This document shows, piece by piece, positions 16,262 to 24,180 of a DNA stretch of 38,364 nucleotides. Below the pieces are notes generated by a model. That model saw only the letters and a program-made list of their open reading frames with translations, did no database searches and was not told the DNA's origin. Source of the stretch: Paracoccus denitrificans (lineage in GTDB: Bacteria; Pseudomonadota; Alphaproteobacteria; Rhodobacterales; Rhodobacteraceae); NCBI GenBank assembly GCA_003240735.1, contig QFNE01000022.1, forward strand, positions 1 to 38,364, read 5' to 3'. The translations under genes were made by a program, and so were the position numbers. Numbering within the stretch: the stretch's first letter is position 1; each line of letters opens with the position of its first letter.

Positions 16262-18242
16262 CAAGGAAGGTGGAAACGACCACGACCTGACCGAGGGTCT
16301 GGATCTCGGCTTTGACGGGGCCGAGGATGTGCTGCGCGCCTGGCGCCGGGGCATGCGGCCAGATGCTGATCTAACCGTTTCGGAATGGGCGGACGCGCAT
16401 CGCTGGCTATCCTCCCGCGCAGCAGCTGAACCCGGGCGCTATCGCACGGCCCGCGCGCCCTACCTGCGCGCGATTATGGATGCACTCTCTCCCAGCCACC
16501 CGGCGCAGCGGATCAGCTTCATGAAAGCCGCACAGGTCGGCGCGACCGAGGCTGGCAACAACTGGATTGGCTTTGTCATCCATCACGCGCCGGGCCCGAT
16601 GCTGGCGGTGCTGCCCACGGTCGAGATGGCCAAGCGCACGTCGCGGGGCCGGATCGACCCGCTGATCGAAGACAGTCCGGCGCTGAAAGAGCGCGTGAGC
16701 CCTGCCCGCTCGCGTGATGCTGGCAACTCGATGCTGTCCAAGGAATTCCCCGGCGGCATTCTGGTGCTGACCGGCGCGAACTCTGCCACTGGCCTGCGCT
16801 CGATGCCCGCCCGCTATGTGTTTCTGGATGAGGTCGATGCCTATCCGGCCTCTGCCGACGAAGAGGGCGACCCGGTCACGCTGGCCGAGGCAAGGACCAC
16901 CACCTTCGCGCATCGGCGCAAGGTGTTCATGGTCTCGACGCCTACGGTGCGGGGGCTGTCGCGCATCGAGCGGGAGTTCGAGGCCAGCGACCAGCGGCGC
17001 TACTTCGTGCCCTGCCCCCATTGCGGTCACAGGCAGTGGCTGCAGTTCGAGAGGCTGCGCTGGGGCAAGGGTAAGCCCGAGACGGCCATGTATCACTGCG
17101 AAGGCTGCGAGAAGCCCATCGCCGAGCACCACAAGACGCAGATGCTGGCCAATGGCGAATGGCGGGCGACTGCGGTCTCGGCCAATCCTCATGCCATCGG
17201 CTTCCACCTTTCGGCCCTCTATTCGCCGATCGGCTGGAAGAGCTGGGAGCAGATCGCACGGGACTGGCTGGCCGCCCAAGGCTCGGACGAGATGCTGCGT
17301 GCTGCGCGCAACACGCTGCTGGGCGAGACCTGGATCGAGAGCGGCGAAGCGCCGGAATGGCAGCGCCTCGCGGATCGGCGCTTTGCTTTCCCGGCGCAGA
17401 TCCCCGCATGCGGGCTGTTCCTGACGGCTGGCGCCGATGTGCAGAAGGACCGGATCGAGGTCGATATCTGGGCCTGGGGCCGGGGTATGACCAGCTGGCT
17501 CGTGGATCACATCGTCATTCCGGGTGGACCGGATGACCCGGCGTGCTGGGATAGGCTGACCGCGCTGCTGGGGCAGACATGGGTCCATGAGCACGGCGCG
17601 GTCATGACGCTGGCGAAGCTCGCCATCGACACCGGCTACGAGTCCGCCGCAGTCTATGCATGGGCCCGCAAGCAGGGCATCGCGCAGGTGGCGCCCGTGA
17701 AGGGCCTCGAGGGGTTCAACCGCGCCACACCCGCGTCGGGCCCGACATATGTCGACGCGACGGTGAATGGTCGCAAATTGAAACGCGGCGCGCGGCTTTG
17801 GACGGTGGCCACGGCCACGTTCAAGGCCGAGACCTATCGGCACCTGCGGATCGAGCGGCCGTCGGAACAGGACACGCCCGTCCCTGCTGGTACGATCCAC
17901 CTGCCCGACTGGGCCGACACTGAATGGCTCAAGCAGCTTGTGGCCGAGCAGCTGGTCACGATCCGCGACAAGCGTGGCTATGCCCGACAGGAATGGCAGA
18001 AGATGCGCGAGCGCAACGAGGCGCTCGACGCCCGCGTCTATGCGCGCGCGGCGGCGTGGATCCTCGGCGCGGACCGTTTCGACGAGCGCATGTGGCAGCA
18101 GCTGGAGAAACAGGCGGGGGTGGAAACTGCCGCTGTGCCTATGGATGCCGCGCCGGAGAAACCGACAGCCCCGCAAGCCGGGCAAGTAACCGCCCCAAGG
18201 CGGCGCGGCTGGAAGATCAGCACGCCGCGATACATGGAATGA
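16209..18242 (+). CDS. Terminase large subunit, GpA family
   Basis: A 677-residue packaging motor and nuclease that cuts concatemers and drives DNA into the prohead. The ATPase half shows a lambda GpA-style Walker A (KAAQVGATE, 106-114) and Walker B YVFLDEVD (203-210), then the STPT coupling segment (STPTVRGLSRIE). A zinc-ribbon-like CPHC...CEGC segment follows at about residues 272-300. The C-terminal nuclease half contains GADVQKDRIEVDIWAWG. The ATG at 16209 lies within the small subunit gene and lacks an obvious ribosome site, so the start may be a little downstream. Confidence 0.93.
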   Translation: MSESSLTPLPTSGSRLDDKEGGNDHDLTEGLDLGFDGAEDVLRAWRRGMRPDADLTVSEWADAHRWLSSRAAAEPGRYRTARAPYLRAIMDALSPSHPAQRISFMKAAQVGATEAGNNWIGFVIHHAPGPMLAVLPTVEMAKRTSRGRIDPLIEDSPALKERVSPARSRDAGNSMLSKEFPGGILVLTGANSATGLRSMPARYVFLDEVDAYPASADEEGDPVTLAEARTTTFAHRRKVFMVSTPTVRGLSRIEREFEASDQRRYFVPCPHCGHRQWLQFERLRWGKGKPETAMYHCEGCEKPIAEHHKTQMLANGEWRATAVSANPHAIGFHLSALYSPIGWKSWEQIARDWLAAQGSDEMLRAARNTLLGETWIESGEAPEWQRLADRRFAFPAQIPACGLFLTAGADVQKDRIEVDIWAWGRGMTSWLVDHIVIPGGPDDPACWDRLTALLGQTWVHEHGAVMTLAKLAIDTGYESAAVYAWARKQGIAQVAPVKGLEGFNRATPASGPTYVDATVNGRKLKRGARLWTVATATFKAETYRHLRIERPSEQDTPVPAGTIHLPDWADTEWLKQLVAEQLVTIRDKRGYARQEWQKMRERNEALDARVYARAAAWILGADRFDERMWQQLEKQAGVETAAVPMDAAPEKPTAPQAGQVTAPRRRGWKISTPRYME

Positions 18243-18252
18243 GCAAACCGCG

Positions 18253-18462
18253 ATGACCCTCGACCAACTGAAATCCCGCCACAGCGCGCTGCTGGCCGCG
18301 CGCTACAGCGGTACGCGGTCGGTCAGCTATGACGGCAAGACCGTGAATTACGGCTCGGACGCGGAACTGGCCGCAGCAATCGGCGATATTGAGCGCCGCA
18401 TCGCCAAGCTGGAACGTGGCGCTGGGCGGGTGCTGCGTCCGTACGCTGTGAAGGATCTGTGA
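18253..18462 (+). CDS. Head-tail joining protein gpW
   Basis: A 69-residue protein (MTLDQLKSRHSALLAARYSGTRSVSYDGKTVNYGS, then AAIGDIERRIAKLERG) matching the gpW family, small connectors that plug the portal once DNA is packaged. It lies where lambda W does, between terminase and portal. Its stop overlaps the portal start by one base (TGATG). Confidence 0.88.
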   Translation: MTLDQLKSRHSALLAARYSGTRSVSYDGKTVNYGSDAELAAAIGDIERRIAKLERGAGRVLRPYAVKDL

Positions 18463-19961
18463 TGGGCGGCGCAATGAACTGGCGGCAGCGCCTCGGGGCC
18501 TTCATCGGTGGGTTCGACGCCGGCCAGCACCACCGGCGCCTGCGCGGGTTCCGCGCGACGCGCGCGCATGTCAACGCGCTGATTGCAGCCGCTGGTCCCG
18601 ACGTCACCGCCCGCGCCCGCTGGCTTGTGCGCAACAACGGCTATGCGGTGAATGCGGTCGAAAGCTGGGCCGCCAACACCGTCGGCGACGGGATCAAGCC
18701 GATCTCGAAAATCGTGGATGCCGCGCGCAAGGAAGAGCTGCAGCGCCTCTGGCTCGCCTGGACCGACGATGCAGACGCGGAGGGACTCACCGATTTCTAC
18801 GGGCTCCAGCGCCGCGCCGCCCGTGAGGTGTTCATGGCAGGCGAGGTGTTCTTCCGGATCCGGATGCGCCGCCCGGGCGATGGGCTGAGCGTGCCCCTGC
18901 AACTGCAGATGCTGCCGGCCGAGATGCTGCCGTTGGAACAGACCGGGACGGCAGCGAACGGCAACGTCATCCGTCAGGGCATCGAATTCGACCGGATCGG
19001 CCGCCGCGTCGCCTATCACTTCCTGCGCCGCCATCCAGGCGACAGCACCGATCCGGGGCTGGCGGGCGAGATCGTCCGCGTTCCCGCCGCGGAAGTGATC
19101 CATGTCATCGACCCGGTCGAAGGCGGCCAGCTGCGCGGGGTGTCGAAACTGGCCCCCGCCATCGTGAAACTGTTCCTGCTCGATCAGTACGACGATGCCG
19201 AGCTCGACCGCAAAAAGGTCGCGGCGATGTATGCGATGTTCGTGACCTCGCCCGCGCCGGAGAACCCCCTTGCCCCGCCCGAGGACGAGGACGGACCAGC
19301 CGGTGTCGAAATAAGCCCCGGCCAGGTCGTGCGGCTGGACCCCGGTGAGGATGTCACCGTGGGCCAACCTGCCGACAGCGGCGCGACCTATGAGCCGTTC
19401 CAGTACCGGACGCTGCTGCAGATATCTGCCGCGCTGGGCATCCCCTACCCCTACATCGCCAATGACATGGTGAAGGGCAACTTCTCCAACTCGCGCCTTG
19501 CCCTGATAGAGTTCCGCCGCCGCGTCTCGGCTTGGCAGCATTCGGTCATGGTTTTTCAACTCTGCCGACCCGTCTATGCGCGCTGGATGGATGCGGCGGT
19601 GCTGTCAGGTGCCCTTATCCTGCCCGGCTACGAGGCCAACCGATCTAGGCTGCTCACCGCCGATTGGCTCCCCACGAAATGGGACTGGGTCGATCCGCTC
19701 AAGGACGCTAATGCCGAGATCGCACAGATCGAAGCGGGACTGAAATCCCGCACGCAGGCCATCGCCGAGCGCGGCTACGACGCCGAACAGGTCGACCGAG
19801 AGATTGCGGCGGAGCGGACGCGCGAGCGTGCGCTGGGTCTCGATTTTCGCCGTCCCGGGTCGCCCGCGCAGGGCGTGACGGCGGTGCCGGAGAGCGACGA
19901 CGACACCGACACAGAAGATGCGGCGGAAGATCGTCCGCGCGAAACCGAGGACCAGCCCTGA
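18462..19961 (+). CDS. Portal protein, lambda gpB family
   Basis: About 499 residues. It begins MGGAMNWRQRLGAFIGG and continues with the lambda portal pattern (RARWLVRNNGYAVNAVESWAANTVGDGIKP; GEVFFRIR; IEFDRIGRRVAYHF; AAEVIHVIDPVEGGQLRGVSKLAPAI; NFSNSRLALIEFRR). It forms the dodecameric DNA gate of the head. ATG 18462 overlaps the gpW stop; ATG 18474 is an alternative. The acidic C-terminal tail (ESDDDTDTEDAAEDRPRETEDQP) runs into the protease start (TGATG). Confidence 0.93.
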   Translation: MGGAMNWRQRLGAFIGGFDAGQHHRRLRGFRATRAHVNALIAAAGPDVTARARWLVRNNGYAVNAVESWAANTVGDGIKPISKIVDAARKEELQRLWLAWTDDADAEGLTDFYGLQRRAAREVFMAGEVFFRIRMRRPGDGLSVPLQLQMLPAEMLPLEQTGTAANGNVIRQGIEFDRIGRRVAYHFLRRHPGDSTDPGLAGEIVRVPAAEVIHVIDPVEGGQLRGVSKLAPAIVKLFLLDQYDDAELDRKKVAAMYAMFVTSPAPENPLAPPEDEDGPAGVEISPGQVVRLDPGEDVTVGQPADSGATYEPFQYRTLLQISAALGIPYPYIANDMVKGNFSNSRLALIEFRRRVSAWQHSVMVFQLCRPVYARWMDAAVLSGALILPGYEANRSRLLTADWLPTKWDWVDPLKDANAEIAQIEAGLKSRTQAIAERGYDAEQVDREIAAERTRERALGLDFRRPGSPAQGVTAVPESDDDTDTEDAAEDRPRETEDQP

Positions 19962-21421
19962 TGCTCCACGCCCGCATTGCCGCGCGCGCTTTCAACACGC
20001 CGCTGCTGGTTGAACCCTCCAAGGCCATGGCCTTTCTGTCCGGTCTTGGGCCGCGCATCCTTGGGCGTCGGGTCGAGATGGTGGACGGCAGCGAAACCGC
20101 AGATGGCACCATCGCCCTGCCCGCGCGCGCCAGCATTCTCGGCGGTGGCCTTGCGGACAGCTATCGCCAGCATGGCGATGCGCCCTACCCGGTCGTAGAC
20201 GGCATCGCCGTGATCGAGATCGCGGGCGTCTTGATCCATCGCGGCGGCTGGATCGGCCAATCCTCCGGTCAGACCAGCTATGAGGGGATCGCGGCGCAGA
20301 TCGAGGCCGCGGCTGATGACCCTGCTGTGCGCGGCCTCGCATTGGAAGTCGACAGTTTCGGCGGCGAAGTGGCCGGGGTTTTTGACCTCGCAGATCGCAT
20401 TCGTGCCATTCGGGGCCGCAAGCCAGTCTGGGCTTTCATCGCGGAACACGCCTTCTCGGCGGGCTATGCGCTGGCGAGCCAGGCCGATCGCATCCTGCTA
20501 CCGCGCACCGGCGCGCTGGGCAGCATCGGTGTTGTGGTGCTGCATGCCGACATGAGCGGCCAGCTGGATCAGGACGGGGTGCGCGTGACGCTGGTGCATT
20601 CCGGCCGACACAAGGTCGACGGCAATCCCTACCAGCCCCTGCCCGAAGCCGTGCACGACGACATCCAGCGCGAGATCGATGTGTTGCGGTTTCTCTTCGC
20701 GGAAACCGTGGCCGCCGGGCGCGCTGGGCGGCTTAGCCAGGAGGCAGCGCTGGCGACCGAGGCCGCGACTTATCGCGGGGTCGATGCCGTCGCCGTGGGC
20801 CTTGCCGATGAAGTCACCGATCTGGCGCGGGGCTTTGCCGCGTTCCGGCAGATGCTGGCGCGCACTCCGATCCTTTCGCCCACGCGCAGCCAGCGCGTGG
20901 CGGCAACTCAGTCCCGCAACCCAACCCAACCCAGACAGGAGGCAATCATGGCCACCGAGAACGACCCCGACGACAGCCCGCAAGACACCGAGATCGGAGT
21001 GACCGATATTGACGATGGTGAAACCGATACCGCCGACGACCTGCCTGCTACTCCGGTCCCGGCCCCAACTGCACCTGACGCTCCCGCTGCTGCGGCACCG
21101 GCCCCAGCGCAGATCACCACGCAGACCGCCGCCCAGACCAGCAATCTGGCCGAGCTCTCGGCGCAGCTGCGCGAAGCGGCGGCGGAGATCGCCGATATCG
21201 CGGCGCAGGCGGGTCGCCTCGGCATCACGATCGACGCGGCCAAAGCGCTGCGCGAGGGCACCGCACCCGAGGCGTTGCGCAGGCTGGTGCTGGAGCGCGC
21301 CAGCGCCGCTGCTGATGCCCGTGATATCGTCGCCGCACCGCCCTCAACGGTCCTGCCGCTGGCAAAGGAAAGCCCGATCGTCGCAGCCGCGAAACGCGCA
21401 GCCGCTTCACCGCGCGGTTGA
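19961..21421 (+). CDS. S49-family head maturation protease with C-terminal scaffold region
   Basis: A 486-residue protein of the lambda gpC type. The SppA-like core spans about residues 75-300: LEVDSFGGEVAG, the catalytic serine in AEHAFSAGYALAS (S166), GSIGVVVLHADMS, and the likely general-base lysine in GRHKVDGNPYQP (K218). After about residue 330 the sequence becomes acidic, then Pro/Ala-rich, then helical (LAELSAQLREAAAEIADIAAQAGRLG), as expected for the scaffold part of protease-scaffold fusions. An ATG inside the gene near 20949, after an AGGAGG-rich stretch, could give a separate scaffold protein like lambda Nu3. Confidence 0.9.
   Translation: MLHARIAARAFNTPLLVEPSKAMAFLSGLGPRILGRRVEMVDGSETADGTIALPARASILGGGLADSYRQHGDAPYPVVDGIAVIEIAGVLIHRGGWIGQSSGQTSYEGIAAQIEAAADDPAVRGLALEVDSFGGEVAGVFDLADRIRAIRGRKPVWAFIAEHAFSAGYALASQADRILLPRTGALGSIGVVVLHADMSGQLDQDGVRVTLVHSGRHKVDGNPYQPLPEAVHDDIQREIDVLRFLFAETVAAGRAGRLSQEAALATEAATYRGVDAVAVGLADEVTDLARGFAAFRQMLARTPILSPTRSQRVAATQSRNPTQPRQEAIMATENDPDDSPQDTEIGVTDIDDGETDTADDLPATPVPAPTAPDAPAAAAPAPAQITTQTAAQTSNLAELSAQLREAAAEIADIAAQAGRLGITIDAAKALREGTAPEALRRLVLERASAAADARDIVAAPPSTVLPLAKESPIVAAAKRAAASPRG
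20949..21421 (+). CDS. Possible internal scaffold start (Nu3-like) nested in the protease gene
   Basis: In the same frame as the protease, ATG 20949 (MATENDPDDSPQDTE...) has the strong ribosome site AGGAGG (20937-20942) six bases upstream. Lambda makes its scaffold Nu3 from an internal start in gene C, and this stretch contains only the acidic and helical scaffold-like part, without catalytic residues. The internal start is inferred from the ribosome site and the lambda precedent. Confidence 0.6.
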
Positions 21422-21454
21422 TACCCCCCGACCAGCCAACCGGCCTGCCCTCTC

Positions 21455-21488
21455 TCCCCCGCCGCATCGGCGGGGGATTTCCTTTGAC
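21455..21488 (+). terminator. Hairpin with T-rich tail between protease and decoration genes
   Basis: A 10-bp stem, 21455-21464 with 21468-21477 (nine G-C pairs plus T-A), closes a three-base loop and is followed by TTTCCTTT (21478-21485). It fits an intrinsic terminator, but capsid genes follow directly in the same direction. It is therefore probably a partial terminator, or a stabiliser/processing site separating protease expression from the heavily needed decoration and capsid proteins. Confidence 0.55.
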
Positions 21489-21509
21489 CCCTGACACAGG
21501 AACCACGCC

Positions 21510-21890
21510 ATGACCGTTCTTCATCAACCCGCCACCATGGGCGATGTCCTCAAATACGAGGTCAACCCGAACTTCACCCGCGAAACCGTCACATTACTGG
21601 CAGGCACCGCCTATCCGGTCGGCGCTGTGCTGGGCAAAATCACCGTAAGTGGCAAATACAAGCTCGCCACCTCGGGCGGTTCGGACGGAGCCCAGACGGC
21701 AGCGGCCGTCCTGCTTTATGCCGTCGATGCCACGCTGGCTGATGCCGTCGGCATTGTCGTCGCACGCGGCCCCTCGATCGTGTCACGCGCGAGCCTCGCC
21801 TATGACGCCACCGTTGATGATGCGCCCAAGATCACCACCAAGCTGGGCCAGCTGGCAGCCCTCGGCATCATCGCGCGCGATACGGCCTGA
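21510..21890 (+). CDS. Head decoration protein, gpD family
   Basis: A 126-residue protein (MTVLHQPATMGDVLKYEVNPNFTRETVTLLAGTAYPVGAVLGKITVSGKYKL) with the gpD pattern of an early strand, GxVLGK-type turn and C-terminal repetition. Trimers cap the capsid three-fold sites and stabilise filled heads. It lies between protease and capsid as in lambda (C-D-E). A GGAA site precedes the ATG. Confidence 0.9.
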   Translation: MTVLHQPATMGDVLKYEVNPNFTRETVTLLAGTAYPVGAVLGKITVSGKYKLATSGGSDGAQTAAAVLLYAVDATLADAVGIVVARGPSIVSRASLAYDATVDDAPKITTKLGQLAALGIIARDTA

Positions 21891-21944
21891 TTTGGTCGCG
21901 CCTTTTTCCTTCTTGCACATTCCCCTCTTCCCCCGGAGTACCCC

Positions 21945-22967
21945 ATGACCATCACCCGCAACCCGTTTGACGCGGGCGGCTATTCGCTCGCTGACATGAC
22001 GCAGGCCATCAACATCCTGCCCAACCTCTACACCCGGCTGGGCCAGATCGGCCTGTTTCGCTTTGAAGGCGTCAGCCAGCGTTCCATCGTGATTGAGCAG
22101 CGCGAGGGAGTTCTGAGCCTCCTGCCCTCCGTGCCGCTGGGCGCGCCGGCCACGGTCGGCAACCGCGAGGCGCGCTCCATGCGCAGCTTCGCTTTGCCGT
22201 GGATCCCGCATGACGATGTGATCCTGCCAGCCGACATTCAGGGCATGCCCGCACTGGGCGTCTCCGACGCCGCCGATCCGTTGGTCGAGGTGATGAACCG
22301 CAAGCTGACGCTGATGCGCCGCAAGCACGCCCAGACCCGCGAATATATGGAAATGAACGCGCTGCGCGGCATCGTGAAGGACGGTGCGGGCACCACGCTT
22401 TACAACTACTTCACCGAATTCGGGCTCGAGCAGATCTCGGTCGACTTCGTTTTCGGCACGGCGGGCACGAATGTTCAGGGCAAGGTCCGCACCGTCCTGC
22501 GCGCCATCGAGGACAACCTCAAGGGCGAGACCATGACCACCGCCCATGCGCTGGTCAGTTCCGAATTCTTCGATAAGCTGATCAGCCACCCCAAGACCGA
22601 GGACGCCTACAAGTTCTTCTCGGCCACCGGCGGCCAGCCGCTGCGCGAGGACATGCGCCGTGCCTTCCCCTTCGCGGGGGTCCTCTTCGAGGAATACAAC
22701 GGCTCGGTCACCCTCTCGAACGGAGTGTCGGAACGGCTGATCCCCACCGGCGAGGGCATAGCGTTTCCGATGGGCACCTTCGACACCTTCACCACATATG
22801 GCGGGCCCGCGAACCTCTTGGAAACCGCCAACACCATCGGACTGCCGCTTTATGCGCGACAGATGATGGACGCCAAGGGCCGCTGGATCGATCTCATGAC
22901 CGAGGCCTCGATCTTGCCGGTGAACAAGCGTCCGCGCCTCGCGATCCGCCTGCACAGCTCGAACTGA
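21945..22967 (+). CDS. Major capsid protein, gpE family
   Basis: A 340-residue shell protein of lambda E type. Diagnostic stretches are YSLADMTQAINILPNLYTRLGQIGLF, RSFALPWIPHDDVILPADIQGMPALG, EYMEMNALRGIVKDGAGTTLYNYFTEFG and the C-terminal PFGTFDTFTTYGGPANLLETANTIGLPLYAR-like region. Size is typical of the family (about 340). It lies 54 bases after the decoration gene. Confidence 0.94.
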   Translation: MTITRNPFDAGGYSLADMTQAINILPNLYTRLGQIGLFRFEGVSQRSIVIEQREGVLSLLPSVPLGAPATVGNREARSMRSFALPWIPHDDVILPADIQGMPALGVSDAADPLVEVMNRKLTLMRRKHAQTREYMEMNALRGIVKDGAGTTLYNYFTEFGLEQISVDFVFGTAGTNVQGKVRTVLRAIEDNLKGETMTTAHALVSSEFFDKLISHPKTEDAYKFFSATGGQPLREDMRRAFPFAGVLFEEYNGSVTLSNGVSERLIPTGEGIAFPMGTFDTFTTYGGPANLLETANTIGLPLYARQMMDAKGRWIDLMTEASILPVNKRPRLAIRLHSSN

Positions 22968-22978
22968 CGGGCGCGCGC

Positions 22979-23290
22979 ATGTCGGTCTTCGCAGCCGCCA
23001 TCGACAACCTGTTTGCCGATCCGAACATCGCCCGCGATGCGACCTACATCGCGGACGGTGGCGCCCCCCAACTCATCCGCGTGGTCACCCGTCGCGCGGA
23101 TGAGGTCACGGGGTTTGGTGATGCGCGACTCTGGTCGGAAACCACGCGCATTGATCTACGCGTGGCCGAGGTGCCAGCCCCGCGCCCGGGCGACCGGATC
23201 GAGATTGCGGGCGAGGCCTTCCTAATTCAGAGCGAGCCAGTGCGCGACCGCGAACGGCTGGTCTGGACTGTCAATCTGAGGCCGACGTGA
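22979..23290 (+). CDS. Head-tail joining/adaptor protein
   Basis: A 103-residue protein, largely beta (LIRVVTRRADEVTGFGDARLWSETTRIDLRVAEVPAPRPGDRIEIAGEAFLIQSEPVRDRERLVWTVNLRP). Size, beta content and position after the capsid gene fit lambda FII-type neck proteins. Its stop overlaps the next start (GTGA). Confidence 0.72.
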   Translation: MSVFAAAIDNLFADPNIARDATYIADGGAPQLIRVVTRRADEVTGFGDARLWSETTRIDLRVAEVPAPRPGDRIEIAGEAFLIQSEPVRDRERLVWTVNLRPT

Positions 23291-23919
23291 CGATTATGAA
23301 GCTGAAACTCGACATCGACCCTGACCTCGTCGCCCTGATGCAGGCCGAAATCGCCGCTGGGGAAAAGGCGGTGACCGCCGCCATGCGCGAGGCAGGCACC
23401 TCCCTGAAATCCGCTTGGCGCAGCCAAATCACCGGCGCTGGCCTCGGTACTCGGTTGGGAAACTCCATCCGCCTCGCCAGCTTCCCCAAATCCGGTGAAA
23501 GCCTGAACGCGGCGGCACTGGTCTGGTCGAACGCTCCGGTCATTATCAGCGCGCATGATACCGGGCCGTTGATCCGGTCCAAGAATGGATTCTGGCTGGC
23601 GATCCCCACCCTAGCCGCAGGTAAAAGCGCGAGAGGCGGCCGGATCACCCCCGCCGAATGGGAACGCCGCACCGGCCTGCGTCTGCGGTCCATCTACCGC
23701 CGCCGGGGGCCCAGCCTGCTGGTGGCAGAGGGGCGGCTGAATTCGAAAGGTCGGGCTGTGGCGTCTAGGTCAAAAACTGGGCGTGGGGTCGCGACTATTC
23801 CGATCTTCCTGCTGGTGCCGCAGGTCAAATTGCGCAAGAGGCTGGATTTGGCGCGGGATGCAGAGCGAGCGGTGGACGGCGTGCCGGGGCTGATCGTGGC
23901 AGGGTGGCGCGACACGTAA
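23287..23919 (+). CDS. Tail/neck completion protein (gp10/DUF6441-like)
   Basis: A 210-residue basic protein (LVALMQAEIAAGEKAVTAAMREAGTSLKSAWRSQITGAGLGTRLGNSIR) resembling DUF6441, which occupies the gp10/Z-type neck position in Rhodobacterales siphoviruses. GTG 23287 overlaps the preceding stop; ATG 23296 is an alternative. It is the last phage gene before the reverse transcriptase module. In such operons the tail terminator normally follows directly, but here about 1.9 kb intervenes. Confidence 0.72.
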   Translation: MTIMKLKLDIDPDLVALMQAEIAAGEKAVTAAMREAGTSLKSAWRSQITGAGLGTRLGNSIRLASFPKSGESLNAAALVWSNAPVIISAHDTGPLIRSKNGFWLAIPTLAAGKSARGGRITPAEWERRTGLRLRSIYRRRGPSLLVAEGRLNSKGRAVASRSKTGRGVATIPIFLLVPQVKLRKRLDLARDAERAVDGVPGLIVAGWRDT

Positions 23920-23957
23920 ATAGTCGCACGAGGTCCACAAAGGTAAACTGGTACCCA

Positions 23958-23982
23958 GCTGACTTACCTCAAAAAAGTCAGC
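23958..23982 (+). other. Perfect 8-bp hairpin at start of the RT module
   Basis: GCTGACTT (23958-23965) pairs with AAGTCAGC (23975-23982) around a nine-base A-rich loop. There is no T run after it, so it is not a classical terminator. It may be a 5' extension of the non-coding RNA or an mRNA end stabiliser for the upstream phage transcript. Confidence 0.6.
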
Positions 23983-23992
23983 CCAGCGCTGA

Positions 23993-24021
23993 TTGACCGC
24001 CCTAGAATTCTCTCCTACGGT
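23993..24021 (+). promoter_or_regulatory. Candidate promoter for the structured RNA and reverse transcriptase
   Basis: TTGACC (23993-23998) followed after 17 bases by TACGGT (24016-24021). The -35 is good for alphaproteobacteria and the -10 is weak. Initiation near 24028 would begin just before the first long-range stem of the predicted RNA, which is why I favour it. An internal promoter would let the module be expressed while the lytic operon is silent. Confidence 0.4.
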
Positions 24022-24027
24022 GTCATC

Positions 24028-24180
24028 ACTGGCGTAGTAGCCGAGGCGGCGTGGGCAAAGTACCGAGCGTTTATGACGCTGATGGCGCGATAGCTTGAAA
24101 GGGCTATCGTGACGGTGGGTTGAAAGATCTATCGGAATCCCTGACTCTCAGCCCCGCCGCCGACCTACGTCAGGGGATTC
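24028..24180 (+). ncRNA. Predicted structured RNA (pseudoknot) partner of the reverse transcriptase
   Basis: Two long-range stems are visible. Stem A pairs 24045-24056 with 24151-24161 (11 bp, GC-rich, one bulged T at 24052). Stem B pairs 24135-24145 with 24169-24180 (11 bp, one bulged G). They cross, so together they make a pseudoknot with connecting loops of five and seven bases. Stem A encloses two hairpins: 24066-24070/24076-24080 (5 bp) and 24086-24094/24103-24111 (9 bp, 8-base loop). It also encloses a mostly unpaired stretch, 24112-24134, that could be a template. CGTAG at 24033-24037 can pair with 24165-24169 or with 24015-24019. Stem B ends exactly at the base before the RT start codon. 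Ends and expression are inferred; the complementarity is direct. Confidence 0.68.
24095..24134 (+). repeat. Near-identical 15-base direct repeats within the predicted RNA
   Basis: TTGAAAGGGCTATCG (24095-24109) and TTGAAAGATCTATCG (24120-24134) match at 13 of 15 positions, with starts 25 bases apart. The first forms the loop and 3' arm of the 9-bp hairpin; the second could replace that arm as an alternative partner of the 5' arm. Such repeats could allow a structural switch or template realignment during cDNA synthesis. Confidence 0.6.

Noticed and set aside
16407..18185. Long minus-strand open frame of 592 codons
   Set aside because: It is antisense to the terminase large subunit, His/Arg-rich, a common artefact of GC-rich codon bias.
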